Notes under the pieces: generated by a model
What the model was told of the DNA's origin: nothing
Seen by the model: the letters and a program-made list of their open reading frames with translations, nothing else
The model's database searches: none
Position numbers and translations under genes: made by a program
In this document: positions 11,701 through 25,326 of the stretch, one piece after another
How positions within the stretch are numbered: position 1 is the stretch's first letter
How the letters are laid out: each line of letters starts with the position of its first letter
From: Cherax quadricarinatus
Taxonomy: Eukaryota > Arthropoda > Malacostraca > Decapoda > Parastacidae
Assembly: GCF_038502225.1 (NCBI RefSeq)
Contig: NC_091378.1
Coordinates: 3,571,449 to 3,635,448, forward strand
Length of the DNA: 64,000 nt
Direction: 5' to 3'

Positions 11701-13765
11701 CACTACCACTCACACACCACTACCACCACCTACACCACTACCACTCACACACCACTACCACCACCTACACCACTACCCCTCACACACCACTACCACCACC
11801 TACACCACTACCACTCACACACCACTACCACCACCTACACCACTACCCCTCACACACCACTACCACCACCTACACCACTACCCCTCACACACCACTACCA
11901 CCCACACACCACTACCACCACCTACACCACTACCACTCACACACCACTACCACCACCTACACCACTACCACTCACACACCACTACCACCACCTACACCAC
12001 TACCACCCACACACCACTACCACCACCTACACCACTACCACTCACACACCACTACCACCACCTACACCACTACCCCTCACACACCACTACCACCACCTAC
12101 ACCACTACCCCTCACACACCACTACCACCACCTACACCACTACCACTCACACACCACTACCACCACCTACACCACTACCCCTCACACACCACTACCACCC
12201 ACACACCACTACCACCACCTACACCACTACCACTCACACACCACTACCACCACCTACACCACTACCCCTCACACACCACTACCACCACCTACACCACTAC
12301 CACTCACACACCACTACCACCACCTACACCACTACCACCCACACACCACTACCACCACCTACACCACTACCACTCACACACCACTACCACCACCTACACC
12401 ACTACCACTCACACACCACTACCACCACCTACACCACTACCACTCACACACCACTACCACCCACACACCACTACCACCACCTACACCACTACCACTCACA
12501 CACCACTACCACTCACACACCACTACTACCACCTACACCACTATCACATAAACACCACTACCACCACCTACACCACTACCACTCACACACCACTACCACC
12601 ACCTACACCACTACCCCTCACACACCACTACCACCACCTACACCACTACCACTCACACACCACTACCACCACCTACACCACTACCACCACCTACACCACT
12701 ACCACTCACACACCACTACCCCACCTACACCCCCACTACCACCACCTACACCACTACCACCCACACACCACTACCACCACCTACACCACTACCACTCACA
12801 CACCACTACCACCACCTACACCACAACCACCCACACACCACTACCACCACCTACACCACTACCACTCACACACCACTACCACCACCTACACCACAACCAC
12901 TCACACACCACTACCACCACCTACACCACAACCACCCACACACCACTACCACCACCTACACCACAACCACTCACACACCACTACCACCACCTACACCACT
13001 ACAACCCACACACCACTACCACCACCTACACAACTACCACTCACACACCACTACCACCACCTACACCACAACCACCCACACACCACTACCACCACCTACA
13101 CCACAACCACCCACACACCACTACCACCACCTACACCACAACCACTCACACACCACTACCACCACCTACACCACAACCACCCACACACCACTACCACCAC
13201 CTACACCACAACCACTCACACACCACTACCACCACCTACACCACTACCACCCACACACCACTACCACCACCTACACCACTACCCCTCACACACCACTACC
13301 ACCACCTACACCACTACCCCTCACACACCACTACCACCACCTACACCACTACCACTCACACACCAATACTACCACCTACACCACTACCACTCACACACCA
13401 CTACCACCACCTACACCACTACCACCCAGACACCACTACCACCACCTACACCACTACCCCTCACACACCACTACCACCACCTACACCACTACCACTCACA
13501 CACCAATACTACCACCTACACCACTACCACTCACACACCACTACCCCCACCTACACCCCCACTACCACCACCTACACCACTACCACCACCTACACCACTA
13601 CCACTCACACACCACTACCACCCACACACCACTACCACCACCTACACCACTACCACTCACACACCACTACCACTCACACACCAATACTACCACCTACACC
13701 ACTACCACTCACACACCACTACTACCACCTACACCACTACCACCCAGACACCACCACCAGAACGT
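8761..13765 (+). repeat. 35-bp C/A-rich minisatellite, ~140 copies
   Basis: Unit of about 35 bp built from CTACCACCACCTACACCACT and ACCACTCACACACCA, with 17-18 bp partial units and swaps of CACTCAC, CACCCAC, CCCCTCAC and CAACCAC. The first 600 bp are more divergent. The plus strand has almost no G. The frames translate to Thr/His/Pro/Leu/Tyr repeats and are open for over 1,800 codons, which is a composition effect. A longer period of about 440 bp is visible near 10,120 and 10,560. Confidence 0.97.
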
Positions 13766-14331
<566 letters not shown>

Positions 14332-14409
<78 letters not shown>

Positions 14410-14420
14410 TGTGCGTGTGT

Positions 14421-14471
<51 letters not shown>
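14332..14471 (+). repeat. (TG)n microsatellite
   Basis: About 70 TG units with short CG and AG interruptions near 14,405-14,428. Confidence 0.95.
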
Positions 14472-14474
<3 letters not shown>

Positions 14475-14573
14475 AACACTGTAGGCTCGATCCTCCGTTA
14501 GGGATGTGAGCGTCTGATCTTTCGCACATGTACAGCATTGGAACGAGAAAGTATATCCGATTGAAAATGAGCT

Positions 14574-14900
14574 TCGTTTCGCCCCATTTCCCTGTTTCGC
14601 CCTCTTACTCTCTGTTTCGCCCCTTACCCTCTGTTTCGCCCCTTACCCTCTGTTTCGCCCCCTTACCCTCTGTTTCGCCCCTTACCTATCTTCCGCCCCT
14701 TACCCTCTGTTTCGCCCCCTTACCATCTGCTTCACTCCCTTACCCTCTGTTTCGCCCCTTACCCTCTCTTCCGCCCCTTACCCTCTGTTTTACCCCCTTA
14801 CCCTTTGTTTCGCCCCCTTACCCTCTGCTTCGCCCCCTTACCTTTTGTTTCGCCCCTTTACCCTCTGTTTTGCCCCTTACCCTCTGTTTCGCCCCTCTCT
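14574..14900 (+). repeat. 19-20-bp array containing TTTCGCCCC
   Basis: About 17 copies of a unit like CTTACCCTCTGTTTCGCCCC, with single-base insertions and substitutions. It contains the recurring GTTTCGCC motif discussed in the findings. Confidence 0.92.
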
Positions 14901-15165
14901 CGCATCCACTCATTCCTAACTGCTGTGTTTCCCTCTTTATTCACATTATTTCCGCTACGTTTCTCCATTTCCATTTCGGTCGCTATGGAACTTTATCAAC
15001 CTTCACTAATCTTTATCAAGAGTGAAATGTCGCCTCAATAAAACCTTCCGAAACGTTCCTTTTCTGAGCTATTGTCAACAGAACCATTTGCTAGATTAAT
15101 ATTTCTAACTGTTAGAGCATTAGAACTGTATTTCTAACCGCTAGTTAGAACACTAGAAAAGCCAG

Positions 15166-15210
<45 letters not shown>

Positions 15211-15394
15211 TACGTCACTATTTCTAGCCTTGGTTAGGGGGATCCTCGCCCCCTATTTTACCCCTATTTTCAAACATTGTTGGGAGGGGGATTCTCGCCC
15301 CCTCCCTCTCTCTTCCCCCTATTCCCGTCATTGTTGGAGGGATTAATGGGGATTTACAGACTGATTGTTGCTTCGTAGTTCATTATCTCCTACC
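14901..15394. other. Spacer with (TC)n and C-rich blocks
   Basis: Holds a (TC)n run at 15,167-15,207 and a short near-duplicate with TCCTCGCCCCCTA (about 15,240) and TTCTCGCCCCCT (about 15,290). No gene seen. Confidence 0.6.
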
Positions 15395-15950
15395 ACATGG
15401 CCTTAAGTCATGGCCCAAGCGTACTAAATTATGGCCCTAGCGTAGATCATGGCTTTATTGCCCTAAGTCATGGCCCTAGTCTAGAGAATGATCCTAAATC
15501 ATGGTCCCAGGCGTATTAAATCATGGCCCTAGTTAGATCTCCCCCCCCAAATCATGTCCCAGGCACTTTAAATCATGGCCCTCGTTTAGATCATGGCTTT
15601 AGTGCCCTTAACCATAGCCCTAGTCTAGATGATGGCCCTAAATCATGGTCCCAAGCGTACTAAATAATGGCCCTAGTATAGATCATGGCCTCAGTGCCCT
15701 AAATCATGGCTCTTGGATCCTAAATCATGGCTCTAGCTTTCTAAATCATGGCCCTAGACTCCTGAATCATGGCCTTAGACTCCTAAATCATGCCCCTAGA
15801 CTCCTATATCATGGCCCTAGACTCCTAAATCATGGCCCTAGACTCCTAAACCATGGTCCAAGACTCCTAAATCATGGCCCTAGACTCCTAAATCATGGCC
15901 CTAGACTCCTAAATCATGGCCCTAGACTCCTAAATCATGGCCATAACACA
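15395..15950 (+). repeat. 21-bp array, degenerate to homogeneous
   Basis: Unit CTAAATCATGGCCCTAGACT plus C. Copies from about 15,395 to 15,720 are irregular (spacing and sequence vary). From 15,740 to 15,945 about ten copies are nearly identical. The gradient suggests expansion at the right end. Confidence 0.93.
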
Positions 15951-16265
15951 GTCTCTTCGTAAAAGCTTTCCTTTGAGCGAAATGTTGTGGTAATAGAAAA
16001 CTTTCGCACTTTCACGCATCTTTTCGCTCACTTGTCCGAAGATGGCAGACATTGAGCGAAAAGTAGAAATTTTTGATAATTTTATTATAAAACGTTTCAT
16101 TCACCTTGAGTAACCGGCAAAGACCCACTGTGGGGCGAAACGTCTACTCTGCTAAAATCATCTGGGAAATCCCTCTCTCTGATTGGTTGATTGGCTGAGC
16201 AATCAGTGAAGAGAACTGATTGGCTGGTTCTCTGAATGTCTGGAGGACTGATCAGGAGGTTGATG
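15951..16265. other. Spacer with several GCGAAA motifs
   Basis: Contains GAGCGAAATGTTG (15,975), TTTCGC twice, GAGCGAAAAG (about 16,054), AACGTTTCA (16,091) and GGGCGAAACGTC (16,132). There is also a short tandem of GATTGGTTGATTGGCTGA. No coding sequence recognised. Confidence 0.6.
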
Positions 16266-16678
16266 GTCGAGGAGGAGGAGGAAGAGAAGAGGAGCAGGAG
16301 GTGGAGGAGGAGGTGGAGGAGCAGGAAGAGGAGGTAAGAAGGAGAGGGAGGGGGAGGAGGAGGACGAGGAGGAGGAGGAGGAGGAGGAGGAAGAGAAGGG
16401 GAAGGAGAAGGAGGAGGAGGATTGGAGGAGGAGGAGGAGGACAAGGAGGAGGAGGAGGAGGAAGAGAAGGGGGAGAAGGAGGAGGAGGAGGAGGGACTAG
16501 TCAGGCGTTTTGGAGGGAGGCGAAGGAAGGGAGACAGGGAGGGAGGGAGGGAAGGAGATAGGGAGGGATAGAGAAAGGGAGGGAGGGAGGGAGGGAGGGA
16601 GGGAAGGAGAGTGGGAGGTAGGGAGGGAGAGAGGGAAGGAGAGAGGGAGAGGGAGGGAGGGAGGGAGAGAGAATAAAG
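16266..16678 (+). repeat. GGA/GA homopurine tract
   Basis: About 400 bp that is nearly all G and A, first GGA-rich and then GGGA/GAGA-rich. Opposite it is a nearly pure pyrimidine strand. Low complexity; Glu/Gly/Arg-rich frames across it are not genes. Confidence 0.95.
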
Positions 16679-16764
16679 GGAGAGTGTGGGATTACATTCA
16701 ATCACTGGTAATAGCCAAATGGTCATGTAGAATGGCCATGAAAAGGGCAATGAAAGGAAGAGGA

Positions 16765-19700
16765 AATGAAAGAAAGGACACTGAAAGAAAGGATAATGAA
16801 AGAAAGGACACTGAAAGGAAGGATAATGAAAGAAAGGATAATGAAAGAAAGGATAATGAAAGAAAGGACACTGAAAGGAAGGATAATGAAAGAAAGGATA
16901 ATGAAAGAAAGGATAATGAAAGAAAGGACACTGAAAGGAAGGATAATGAAAGAAAGGACACTGAAAGAAAGGATAATGAAAGAAAGGATAATGAAAGAAA
17001 GGACACTGAAAGAAAGGATAATGAAAGAAAGGATAATGAAAGAAAGGATAATGAAAGAAAGGACACTGAAAGAAAGGACACTGAAAGGAAGGATAATGAA
17101 AGAAAGGACACTGAAAGAAAGGACACTGAAAGAAAGGATAATGAAAGAAAGGACACTGAAAGGAAGGATAATGAAAGAAAGGATAATGAAAGAAAGGACA
17201 CTGAAAGAAAGGACACTGAAAGAAAGGATAATGAAACAAAGGATATTGAAAGAAAGGACACTGAAAGGAAGGATAATGAAAGAAAGGACACTGAAAGAAA
17301 GGACACTGAAAGGAAGGATAATGAAAGAAAGGATAATGAAAGAAAGGACACTGAAAGAAAGGATAATGAAAGAAAGGACACTGAAAGAAAGGATAATGAA
17401 AGAAAGGACACTGAAAGAAAGGATAATGAAACAAAGGATATTGAAAGAAAGGACACTGAAAGAAAGGACACTGAAAGGAAGGATAATGAAAGAAAGGACA
17501 CTGAAAGGAAGGATAATGAAAGAAAGGACACGGAAAGAAAGGATAATGAAAGAAAGGATAATGAAAGAAAGGATAATGAAAGAAAGGATAATGAAAGAAA
17601 GGATAATGAAAGAAAGGACACTGAAAGAAAGGATAATGAAAGAAAGGATAATGAAAGAAAGGACACTGAAAGAAAGGATAATGAAAGAAAGGACACTGAA
17701 AGAAAGGATAATGAAAGAAAGGATAATGAAAGAAAGGACACTGAAAGAAAGGATAATGAAAGAAAGGATAATGAAAGAAAGGACACTGAAAGAAAGGATA
17801 ATGAAAGAAAGGACACTGAAAGGACACTGAAAGAAAGGATAATGAAAGAAAGGACACGGAAAGAAAGGATAATGAAAGAAAGGATAATGAAAGAAAGGAT
17901 AATGAAAGAAAGGACACTGAAAGAAAGGATAATGAAAGAAAGGACACTGAAAGAAAGGATAATGAAAGAAAGGATAATGAAAGAAAGGACACTGAAAGAA
18001 AGGATAATGAAAGAAAGGACACTGAAAGAAAGGACACTGAAAGAAAGGACACTGAAAGAAAGGATAATGAAAGAAAGAACACTGAAAGAAAGGACACTGA
18101 AAGAAAGGACACTGAAAGAAAGGACACTGAAAGAAAGGACACTGAAAGAAAGGACACTGAAAGAAAGGACAATGAAAGAAAGGACACTGAAAGAAAGGAC
18201 ACTGAAAGAAAGGACACTGAAAGAAAGGATAATGAAAGAAAGGACACTGAAAGAAAGGATAATGAAAGAAAGGACACTGAAAGAAAGGATAATGAAAGAA
18301 AGGACACTGAAAGAAAGGACACTGAAAGAAAGGACACTGAAAGAAAGGACACTGAAAGAAAGGATAATGAAAGAAAGGACACTGAAAGGAAGGATAATGA
18401 AAGAAAGGATAATGAAAGAAAGGACACTGAAAGAAAGGACACTGAAAGAAAGGATAATGAAAGAAAGGACACTGAAAGAAAGGACACTGAAAGAAAGGAT
18501 AATGAAAGAAAGGACACTGAAAGAAAGGACACTGAAAGAAAGGACACTGAAAGATAGGACACTGAAAGAAAGGATAATGAAAGAAAGGACACTGAAAGAA
18601 AGGACACTGAAAGAAAGGATAATGAAAGAAAAGACACTGAAAGAAAGGACACTGAAAGAAAGGATAATGAAAGAAAGGACACTGAAAGAAAGGACACTGA
18701 AAGAAAGGATAATGAAAGGACACTGAAAGAAAGGACACTGAAAGAAAGGATAATGAAAGAAAGGACACCGAAAGAAAGGATAATGAAAGAAAGGACACTG
18801 AAAGAAAGGACACTGAAAGAAAGGACACTGAAAGAAATTACACTGAAAGAAATTACACTGAAAGAAAGGACACTGAAAGAAAGGACAAAGAAAGAAAGGA
18901 CACTGAAAGAAAGGACAAAAAAAGAAAAGACACTGAAAGAAAGGACACTGAAAGAAAGGACAAAGAAAGAAAGGACACTGAAAGAAAGGACAAAAAAAGA
19001 AAAGACACTGAAAGAAAGGATAATGAAAGAAAGGACACTGAAAGGACACTGAAAGAAAGGATAATGAAAGAAAGGACACGGAAAGAAAGGATAATGAAAG
19101 AAAGGATAATGAAAGAAAGGATAATGAAAGAAAGGACACTGAAAGAAAGGATAATGAAAGAAAGGACACTGAAAGAAAGGATAATGAAAGAAAGGATAAT
19201 GAAAGAAAGGACACTGAAAGAAAGGATAATGAAAGAAAGGACACTGAAAGAAAGGACACTGAAAGAAAGGACACTGAAAGAAAGGATAATGAAAGAAAGG
19301 ACACTGAAAGAAAGGACACTGAAAGAAAGGACACTGAAAGAAAGGACACTGAAAGAAAGGACACTGAAAGAAAGGACACTGAAAGAAAGGACACTGAAAG
19401 AAAGGACACTGAAAGAAAGGACACTGAAAGAAAGGACACTGAAAGAAAGGATAATGAAAGAAAGGACACTGAAAGAAAGGATAATGAAAGAAAGGACACT
19501 GAAAGAAAGGATAATGAAAGAAAGGACACTGAAAGAAAGGACACTGAAAGAAAGGACACTGAAAGAAAGGACACTGAAAGAAAGGATAATGAAAGAAAGG
19601 ACACTGAAAGGAAGGATAATGAAAGAAAGGATAATGAAAGAAAGGACACTGAAAGAAAGGACACTGAAAGAAAGGATAATGAAAGAAAGGACACTGAAAG

Positions 19701-22640
19701 AAAGGACACTGAAAGAAAGGATAATGAAAGAAAGGACACTGAAAGAAAGGACACTGAAAGAAAGGACACTGAAAGATAGGACACTGAAAGAAAGGATAAT
19801 GAAAGAAAGGACACTGAAAGAAAGGACACTGAAAGAAAGGATAATGAAAGAAAAGACACTGAAAGAAAGGACACTGAAAGAAAGGATAATGAAAGAAAGG
19901 ACACTGAAAGAAAGGACACTGAAAGAAAGGATAATGAAAGGACACTGAAAGAAAGGACACTGAAAGAAAGGATAATGAAAGAAAGGACACCGAAAGAAAG
20001 GATAATGAAAGAAAGGACACTGAAAGAAAGGACACTGAAAGAAAGGACACTGAAAGAAATTACACTGAAAGAAATTACACTGAAAGAAAGGACACTGAAA
20101 GAAAGGACAAAGAAAGAAAGGACACTGAAAGAAAGGACAAAAAAAGAAAAGACACTGAAAGAAAGGACAAAGAAAGAAAGGACACTGAAAGAAAGGACAC
20201 TGAAAGAAAGGACAAAGAAAGAAAGGACACTGAAAGAAAGGACACTGAAAGAAAGGACACTGAAAGAAAGGACACTGAAAGAAAGGACACTGAAAGAAAG
20301 GACACTAAAAGAAAGGACAGTGAAAGAAAGGACACTGAAAGAAAGGATAATGAAAGAAAGGATAATGAAAGAAAGGACACTGAAAGAAAGGATAATGAAA
20401 GAAAGGACACTGAAAGAAAGGATAATGAAAGAAAGGACACTGAAAGAAAGGACACTGAAAGAAAGGACACTGAAAGAAAGGATAATGAAAGAAAGGATAA
20501 TGAAAGAAAGGATAATGAAAGAAAGGACACTGAAAGAAAGGATAATGAAAGAAAGGACACTGAAAGAAAGGATAATGAAAGAAAGGACACTGAAAGAAAG
20601 GACACTGAAAGAAAGGACACTGAAAGGACACTGAAAGAAAGGACACTGAAAGAAAGGACACTGAAAGAAAGGACACTGAAAGAAATTACACTGAAAGAAA
20701 GGACACTGAAAGAAAGGACACTGAAAGAAAGGACACTGAAAGAAAGGACACTGAAAGAAAGGACAAAGAAAGAAAGGACACTGAAAGAAAGGACAAAGAA
20801 AGAAAGGACACTGAAAGAAAGGACACTGAAAGAAAGGACAAAGAAAGGACAATGAAAGAAAGGACACTGAAAGAAAGGACACTGAAAGAAAGGACACTGA
20901 AAGAAAGGACACTGAAAGAAAGGACACTGAAGGAAAGGACACTGAAAGAAAGGACAATGAAAGAAAGGACAATGAAAGAAAGGACAATGAAAGAAAGGAC
21001 AATGAAAGAAAGGACAATGAAAGAAAGGACACTGAAAGAAAGGACACTGAAAGAAAGGACAATGAAAGAAAGGACACTGAAAGAAAGGACACTGAAAGAA
21101 AGGACACTGAAAGAAAGGACAATGAAAGAAAGGACAATGAAAGAAAGGACACTGAAAGAAAGGACACTGAAAGAAAGGACAATGAAAGAAAGGACAATGA
21201 AAGAAAGGACACTGAAAGAAAGGACACTGAAAGAAAGGACACTGAAAGAAAGGACACTGAAAGAAATGACACTGAAAGAAAGGACACTGAAAGAAAGGAC
21301 AATGAAAGAAAGGACAATGAAAGAAAGGACACTGAAAGAAAGGACAATGAAAGAAAGGACAATGAAAGAAAGGACACTGAAAGAAAGGACACTGAAAGAA
21401 AGGACAATGAAAGAAAGGATACTGAAAGAAAGGACACTGAAAGAAAGGACAATGAAAGAAAGGACACTGAAAGAAAAGACACTGAAAGAAAGGATAATGA
21501 AAGAAAGGATAATGAAAGAAAGGACACTGAAAGAAAGGACACTGAAAGAAAGGACACTGAAAGAAAGGATACTGAAAGAAAGGACACTGAAAGAAAGGAC
21601 ACTGAAAGAAAGGACAAAGAAAGGACACTGAAAGAAAGGACACTGAAAGAAAAGACACTGAAAGAAAGGACACTGAAAGAAAGGACACTGAAAGAAAGGA
21701 CACTGAAAGAAAGGACACTGAAAGAAAGGACACTGAAAGAAAGGACACTGAAAGAAAGGACACTGAAAGAAAGGACACTGGACACTGAAAGACACTGAAA
21801 GGGATAATGAAAGAAAGGACAATGAAAGAAAGGACACTGAAAGAAAGGACACTGAAAGAAAGGATAATGAAAGGACACTGAAAGAAAGGACACTGAAAGA
21901 AAGGACACTGGAAGAAAGCACACTGAAAGAAAGGACACTGAAAGAAAGGACACTGAAAGAAAGGACACTGGAAGAACACTAAAAGAAAGGACAATGAAAG
22001 AAAGGACAATGAAAGAAAGGACACTGAAAGAAAGGACACTGAAAGAAAGGACAATGAAAGAAAGGACACTGAAAGAAAAGACACTGAAAGAAAGGATAAT
22101 GAAAGAAAGGACACTGAAAGAAAGGACACTGAAAGAAAGGACACTGAAAGAAAGGATACTGAAAGAAAGGACACTGAAAGAAAGGACACTGAAAGAAAGG
22201 ACAAACAAAGAAAGGACACTGAAAGAAAGGACACTGAAAGAAAAGACACTGAAAGAAAGGACACTGGAAGAAAGGACACTGAAAGAAATAACACTGAAAG
22301 AAAGGACACTGAAAGAAATAACACTGAAAGAAAGGACACTGAAAGAAATAACACTGAAAGAAAGGACACTGAAAGAAAGGACAAAGAAAGGACACTGAAA
22401 GAAAGGACACTGAAGGAAAGGACACTGAAAGAAATAACACTGAAAGAAAGGACACTGAAAGAAAGGACACTGAAAGAAAGGACACTGAAAGAAAGGACAC
22501 TGAAAGAAATAACACTGAAAGAAAGGACACTGAAAGAAATAACACTGAAAGAAAGGACACTGAAAGAAAGGACACTGAAAGAAAGGACACTGGAAGAAAG
22601 GACACTGAAAGAAAGGACACTGGAAGAAAGGACACTGGAA
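16765..22640 (+). repeat. 15-bp purine-biased minisatellite, ~390 copies
   Basis: Unit GAAAGAAAGGACACT alternating with GAAAGAAAGGATAAT, plus later variants GACAAT, GACAAAG and AATAACACT. All frames remain open over kilobases because the unit lacks stops, giving ERKDT/ERKDN or Ser/Phe/Leu repeats; these are not proteins. Two blocks, about 17,821-19,042 and 19,043-20,264, are near-identical copies 1,222 bp apart. Block order of variants: GATAAT-rich on the left, GACACT-rich in the middle, GACAAT-rich from 20.8 kb, AATAAC near the right end. Confidence 0.97.
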
Positions 22641-22734
22641 GAGAAAGGGAGACTGCACTAGAACAACAGACGTCACACAGTGCCTTTATAATGGGAGATA
22701 ATCAGTTTTGATGTCTATATAATTTTTTGTAAAA

Positions 22735-23043
22735 ATTATTCAAATTATCACAGTTTCTGATCATTTATCACAAATTTTCCCAAATTATCACAAATTATTA
22801 CAAATTATCACAAATTATCACTTCATCATAAATTATCACATTATCATAGATTATCGTAAATTATCACAAATTATCATAAATTATCATAAATTATCACAAA
22901 TTATCATAAATTATCACAAATTATCATAAATTATCACAAATTATCAAAAATTATCATAAATTATCACAAATTATCATAAATTATCATAAATTATCACAAA
23001 TTATCATAAATTATCATAAATTATCACAAATTATCATAAATGA
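22735..23043 (+). repeat. 10-bp AT-rich array
   Basis: About 30 copies of AAATTATCAC or AAATTATCAT. The two versions alternate in a loose pattern. Confidence 0.93.
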
Positions 23044-23248
23044 TCAGACTCGTCACATTTTGGAATAATTCAATTAATAATTATAATAAAGAGTAAACAA
23101 AGAGAGGGAATAAAGGGGGGAAGAAGCAAAATAAATAGTGAAATAAAAGTAGGGATAGGAATCCCTCATAGGGATGCCAGGGATACCCCACATTCCTTCT
23201 ACCCCTGCTATACCTATCCCCTACTCTCCCTATTCTCCCTTCTCTCCC
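23044..23248. other. AT-rich spacer
   Basis: AT- and purine-rich sequence followed by CT-rich sequence. No gene seen. Confidence 0.5.
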
Positions 23249-23395
23249 TCCCGTAGCTCGGTGGGTAGCGCATTCAGTTTACACTTTGAGTGTCCTTGGT
23301 TCGATCCCCGGTACCTGCTGTCACTGTTCACCTAGCAGTAAGTAGGTACCTGGGTGTTAGTCACCTTTCACCTGCTGATAGGTGACACTACTGAA
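23249..23395 (+). mobile_element. tRNA-derived SINE
   Basis: Has an RNA polymerase III A box (TAGCTCGGTGGG, 23,254-23,265) and B box (GGTTCGATCCC, 23,298-23,308) at tRNA-like spacing, followed by a non-tRNA body (TTCACCTAGCAGTAAGTAGG, TACCTGGGTGTTAGTCACC). It does not fold as a complete tRNA and continues well past the B box, so it is a SINE head and body rather than a tRNA gene. The 3' end is uncertain; sequence after 23,395 has a short duplication (CACTACTGAAGTCT) and then (TCC)n. The A and B boxes look intact, so it may still be transcribed by Pol III. Confidence 0.8.
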
Positions 23396-23436
23396 GTCTC
23401 CCAGTTCAGGTTGGCACTACTGAAGTCTACCAACTC

Positions 23437-23561
23437 ATCCTCCTACTCCTCCTCCTCCTCCTCCTCCTCTTCCTCCTCCTCCTCCTACTCCTCCTCCTTC
23501 TCCTCCTCCTCCTCCTCCTCCTCCTCTTCCTCTTCCTCTTCCTCCTCCTTGTCCTCCTCGC
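23437..23561 (+). repeat. (TCC)n microsatellite
   Basis: Nearly pure TCC with TAC and TTC interruptions. The Ser-rich frame through it is not a gene. Confidence 0.95.
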
Positions 23562-23654
23562 AGCTAGGACAGGACAATTCTTCACAGTGAGTAACCCAAG
23601 AAGACACACACTGCCCACCAAGGCTGGGAGATGCTATCTCTAAATACCGTGAGA

Positions 23655-23706
<52 letters not shown>
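23655..23706 (+). repeat. (TC)n microsatellite
   Basis: About 26 TC units. Confidence 0.95.
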
Positions 23707-23710
<4 letters not shown>

Positions 23711-23756
23711 GGAAGATCACAAGAAAACTCTCTCAGTGCTCTAACGCTTTAAAAAT

Positions 23757-23758
23757 TA

Positions 23759-23852
<94 letters not shown>
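23757..23852. repeat. (TA)n microsatellite
   Basis: About 45 TA units joined directly to a retrotransposon tail. Confidence 0.95.
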
Positions 23853-23855
<3 letters not shown>

Positions 23856-23936
23856 AACATACTGGCCGATTCCCACCAAGGCAGGGTGTTCCGAAAAAGA
23901 AAAAAATTCACCATCATTCACCCCATCACTGCCTAA
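23853..23936 (-). mobile_element. LINE 3'-tail fragment
   Basis: CTGGCCGATTCCCACCAAGG, followed by CAGGGTG and CACCATCATTCA, is the reverse complement of the tail at 46,880-46,950 (CCACCCTGCCTTGGTGGGAA). A (TA)n run follows the 3' end, as at the other copies. Confidence 0.8.
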
Positions 23937-23937
23937 T

Positions 23938-24586
<649 letters not shown>

Positions 24587-24643
<57 letters not shown>

Positions 24644-24738
24644 CTATTACTACTACTATTATTACTGCTACTGCTGCTATTATTATTATTACTACTATTA
24701 CTACTACTACTAACACTATTGCTACTACTGCCAGTAAC
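24587..24738 (+). repeat. (TA)n then (TAT/TAC/TGC)n
   Basis: (TA)n to about 24,640, then a mixed trinucleotide run of TAT, TAC and TGC. Confidence 0.93.
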
Positions 24739-25296
24739 AAACATCCTTTACTCCTTCAGCCCCTTTCACATACTCCTTCTCTCCTCCTTCTCTCCTCCTT
24801 CCCTCCTCCTTGTCTCCTTCTTCTGGTCCTTCCTCATACGTTTACCTACTCAGTGCTCATTACCTCTCCTTCCAGCCAACCCTCCATCACTATCAGCTAG
24901 AGGGCTGTCAACTGGGACCTTCTGAAGTTGAGAATCCATCACCTTAGCTATCACTGGGTCCCATCTCCTTCAAGACCCCGTGCCAAGTCCACCTCCAGAA
25001 CCCCTGACAACACAGTCGGGTTCCCCTGCCTCCGAAGGGGTCATTTTCGCTCTTAAGGACCGCGTCCGTAGAACCCGTTTCGCCCCAGAAGTGGAATGTT
25101 TTCATTTGGTGCGTTGTGATCTTACTTAATTTCATCTCTGGGATTGATAAATTCCTTTTCGGAGCGATAGGCGATTCATTAGTTCTGTTTCTTGGGGGTT
25201 ACAATAGCCAGGAAGGGTGGATTTTGTTGCTAAATCCCTCTGGTGGGGATTTAGTAAGTTGGATTTATCATGGTCTGTTCCAGTTAGGTGGTTTGA
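24739..25296. other. Unique-looking spacer
   Basis: Contains a small CTCCTT tandem near 24,775-24,815 and otherwise ordinary sequence. A minus-strand frame of 63 codons at 24,944-25,135 matches nothing I recognise and lacks codon or neighbour support. One GTTTCGCCCC motif lies at 25,077. A (GA)n run starts at 25,297. Confidence 0.5.
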
Positions 25297-25326
25297 GAAA
25301 GAGAGAGAGAGAGAGAGACGAAACGT

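Noticed and set aside
14574..15041. Pro/Phe-rich 165-codon frame
   Set aside because: Comes from the 19-20-bp array; sequence after the array does not continue into a known domain.
16097..22676. Open frames up to about 2,000 codons (FLSVS/FFQCP on the minus strand; ERKDT/MKERT on the plus strand)
   Set aside because: 15-bp unit, a multiple of three with no stops. Both strands and several frames are open.
23249..23320. Functional tRNA gene
   Set aside because: A and B boxes are present, but acceptor-stem pairing is not evident and the transcript continues into a SINE body.
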